Assembly: GCA_013397435.1 (NCBI GenBank)
Contig: VZRG01001531.1
Location: forward strand, 113,136 to 177,135
Direction of reading: 5' to 3'
Length of the DNA stretch: 64,000 nt
Source of the DNA: Erythrocercus mccallii
Lineage: Eukaryota > Chordata > Aves > Passeriformes > Dicruridae
A program made the translations under genes and the position numbers. The first letter of the stretch is position 1; each line of letters opens with the position of its first letter. Of this stretch, positions 61,761 to 64,000 are shown in pieces. The notes below the pieces were generated by a model. It made no database searches. It was given only the letters and a program-made list of their open reading frames with translations, and was not told where the DNA came from.

Positions 61761-63769
61761 AATGCAGGGCCATTTGCAGGCACTCTGAGTATGGAACTTC
61801 CCAAATTGTAAAGATAACAAAGGTAAAATTGGAACAAATATGAAAGGGTGACTAAAGCATGCCTCATTAAGTAACTTTTAAAGTATATTCTGTTAAAATA
61901 TCAATTTGCCTTAAGGAAAATTTACTCTCTGCTCTTGAGCAAGGAGCAGTGAAATGAAATAAAGTCTCTTTCATTAGCAACAATCTAAAATATGCATGTA
62001 CATACAAGTGTGTCAAGATTATTTTTCTTTATAAAGTGAAATTGCTGTTTGGTTTTCAGTATAAAAGGAAATGTGCATATCCTATGGGCTAAGCAAATAC
62101 AGATGCTATTTTACACAAAAATACAAACCTAAGTGATTATTTTAACCTACGCCTACACTGCAGTAAGTTTACAACAGGTGATTCTACTAGACACAGACCT
62201 CATACCCTCTATTAAAGCAGCCACAGAAATATGGGCAGAAATAAATCTGAACTCAGGAAATGCTATATCCCATTCTTCCATTTTTAAACACATTGTAAGG
62301 AAAACAGCTAAGAGAATGCTCTGTACTGGGTAAAAAATCTTCAGCTTAGGATACAACTCACTGCAGCCATCTGTTGTGGAAGGGATTCATCCCGGGATGA
62401 TTTCAACAAGTGTTGGAAATAAAAACAGAAAAAGAATAAATTACCATTTATCAGTACCTGTAAGGAGAAGAAACCTTCTGCATTAATTGCTGCTTCCACC
62501 TCTTTAGTGAGCACAAATAACCCCAAAAAATAAAGCTTTACTAAGGCTTAAGCTCTTCAAGCTCTCACTGAGCAGCTGCATGGTGCCCAGCCCCTGGGTG
62601 TGTGTCTCCCTCAGCAGGGCAGGGATGTCCTGCCAGCTCAGAAAGGATAAGGATGCTGTAAGCACCAGGCAAGTACAGGTGCCACTGAGCTGGGGAGGTG
62701 ACCACACGCACGCCTTGCAGTGGGTGCAGTCAGTCCCAAGGTCTGTTCATGCATCTGTGAATTGAAGAAGAAAATTAACTTTAAACCAGCAGCAAGGTTG
62801 TTTCCTACAATCAAATCTCCCAGAAGCAAACTGGAAACATGACAAAACTGAGGAAGAATGTCGTATTAGATAAAATATCTTAACATCATTCCTATAAAAA
62901 GTTTAAATTTGCATATGTTTATGTATATACACTTCTGCTTGCACTCACCACCCTACAGTAAGCTTCAGTTTAATAAAACCGTAGTGGTTATAAATGCAAG
63001 AGCTCATATTTCATAGAGTGACACCTCTGAAGAGCTGGAGGGACTGAGCCAGCATGATAATGAAAATGTAAATAAAGGGAAATACAATGCTCATGATAAA
63101 TAACGAAGGCAGAGGAGGAGGTGCCAATCTCCTGGTTTGCCACTGAGGTTTCTGTGGTTAATTTATAGGGGTATCAGGGAATGGAGGAAACAAGTTGAAA
63201 AGAGCTGACTTGAGAGCAACCACTGAAAGGAAACAAATAGCAAAAAATCCCAAATCTTTGTGGAGAGTGAACAGTATTGAGGTGGTTTTTCTCTCCTTTT
63301 TTCAACCACTCATTTCTCATCCTTCGTTTTGAAGAATTTCTTCCCCACACTTTTCTCTCTTTACAGCTTCTGCACTCCTTTGTTTTATGGCATTAATTCT
63401 CTTGCAAAGAAAATGGCTTTTCCCTCTTATTTCACATTATTTTTTCTTGCAGCAGACATCCTTTTTTATCTCCTTTCTTCTAACAGAAGCTGTAATTTCT
63501 GGACTCTTCATTTTCCCTTTGTGTGGGGAAGGTGTTTCCTTCAGGCTTCTTTTGGCCCCTTGCCAGCCTTCTGTCCCTTTTTCTGCACCATGAACACCTG
63601 ATACTCTGCTCCTGTCCTGTGCTGTTACAGCCTCTCACTTTTATTCCCCTGCTCTGCAAGGGACCTTCAGAACAGGATTTAGGAAGACATTTTGACAGAG
63701 GCTCCCGTTCCCAGGGTGCCTCCTAACTGAGGTTTTTACCTCAGAGTCCAGTACCAGGGTTGAAATTAG
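61761..63769. other. KCNIP4 intron, nothing specific seen
   Basis: AT-rich intron with a pyrimidine-rich portion at about 63280-63620. No gene, RNA or repeat family is recognised. Confidence 0.5.
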
Positions 63770-64000
63770 AGAGTGGAGCTTGCAGGTTTCGGTCTTGGAA
63801 GATGTTTTATTGCTCTTATCTCATCATGGTGCACCAGGTTTAACTTGCCTCAAGGCAGAGCTGACAAAGCCCCCGGACAGAGATAACATGGCTCTTTTAA
63901 AGGTTTCTACACCAACTAACTTGTACAACGTACTAAGTTTATGTTTCTATACCAATAATCACTACTTATTCTAAACACGTAACTTCTACCCAAATTTCAT
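63770..64000 (-). mobile_element. Probable LTR element running off the window edge, reverse orientation
   Basis: On the minus strand, a TTTAAAAGAGCC TATA-like box (near 63897) is followed by AGAGCAATAAAACATC with AATAAA (near 63808-63814). This is the spacing and wording of a compact ERV LTR. The other end lies beyond the window, so limits are open and no target duplication can be tested. Confidence 0.5.

Noticed and set aside
1..64000. Bacterial-type operons, CRISPR arrays or phage genes
   Set aside because: Intronic base composition, avian repeats and spliced exons show this is vertebrate chromosome; no spaced direct repeats or operon-like frame packing.

Overview
The window reads as vertebrate nuclear DNA, most likely from a songbird (Passeriformes). 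The evidence is repeated 3'-end fragments of the avian CR1 LINE, many solo LTRs with passerine-type ends, an AT-rich (about 40% GC by eye) intronic texture, and no dense gene packing. Most open frames in the window are chance.

Only two protein-coding pieces can be recognised, both on the + strand and both alternative first exons of one very large gene, KCNIP4 (Kv channel-interacting protein 4). The first, 4483-4582, encodes the KChIP4a-type N-terminus that begins MNLEGLEMI. The second, 43773-43881, encodes a second membrane-spanning N-terminus containing SEGLQTLGIVVVV, of the type I know as KChIP4e. Each has an in-frame upstream stop, an A at -3 of its ATG, a hydrophobic segment, and a strong GT donor in phase 1. 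Both would therefore splice to the same downstream EF-hand exons, which are not in the window. The rest of the window is promoter and intron sequence of this gene, and the two starts lie about 39 kb apart.

Layout: 1-4.5 kb holds a CR1 copy and a complete solo LTR with a 5-bp target duplication, then the KChIP4a exon. 4.6-18 kb is quiet intron with a short CR1 and two LTR pieces. At 18.4-18.9 kb there is an isolated GC/CpG-rich island with a 39-bp minisatellite and a minus-strand splice-donor motif. 19.9-30.4 kb holds one LTR-like element, two copies of a TGTTATAA-type LTR, and a decayed CR1 endonuclease fragment. 30-43 kb is mostly plain intron but contains an unexplained 187-codon open frame on the minus strand. 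The KChIP4e exon follows a purine-rich tract at 43.6 kb. 52-60.4 kb is a dense LTR cluster that includes a nested insertion, and 61.7-64 kb has a last CR1 tail and a probable LTR running off the window.

I found no rRNA, tRNA, CRISPR array or complete mobile element with coding capacity, and no new multigene system. The most interesting items are the paired membrane-anchor first exons, the intronic CpG island with its minisatellite, the antisense open frame near 35.6 kb, and the LTR cluster with opposed copies.
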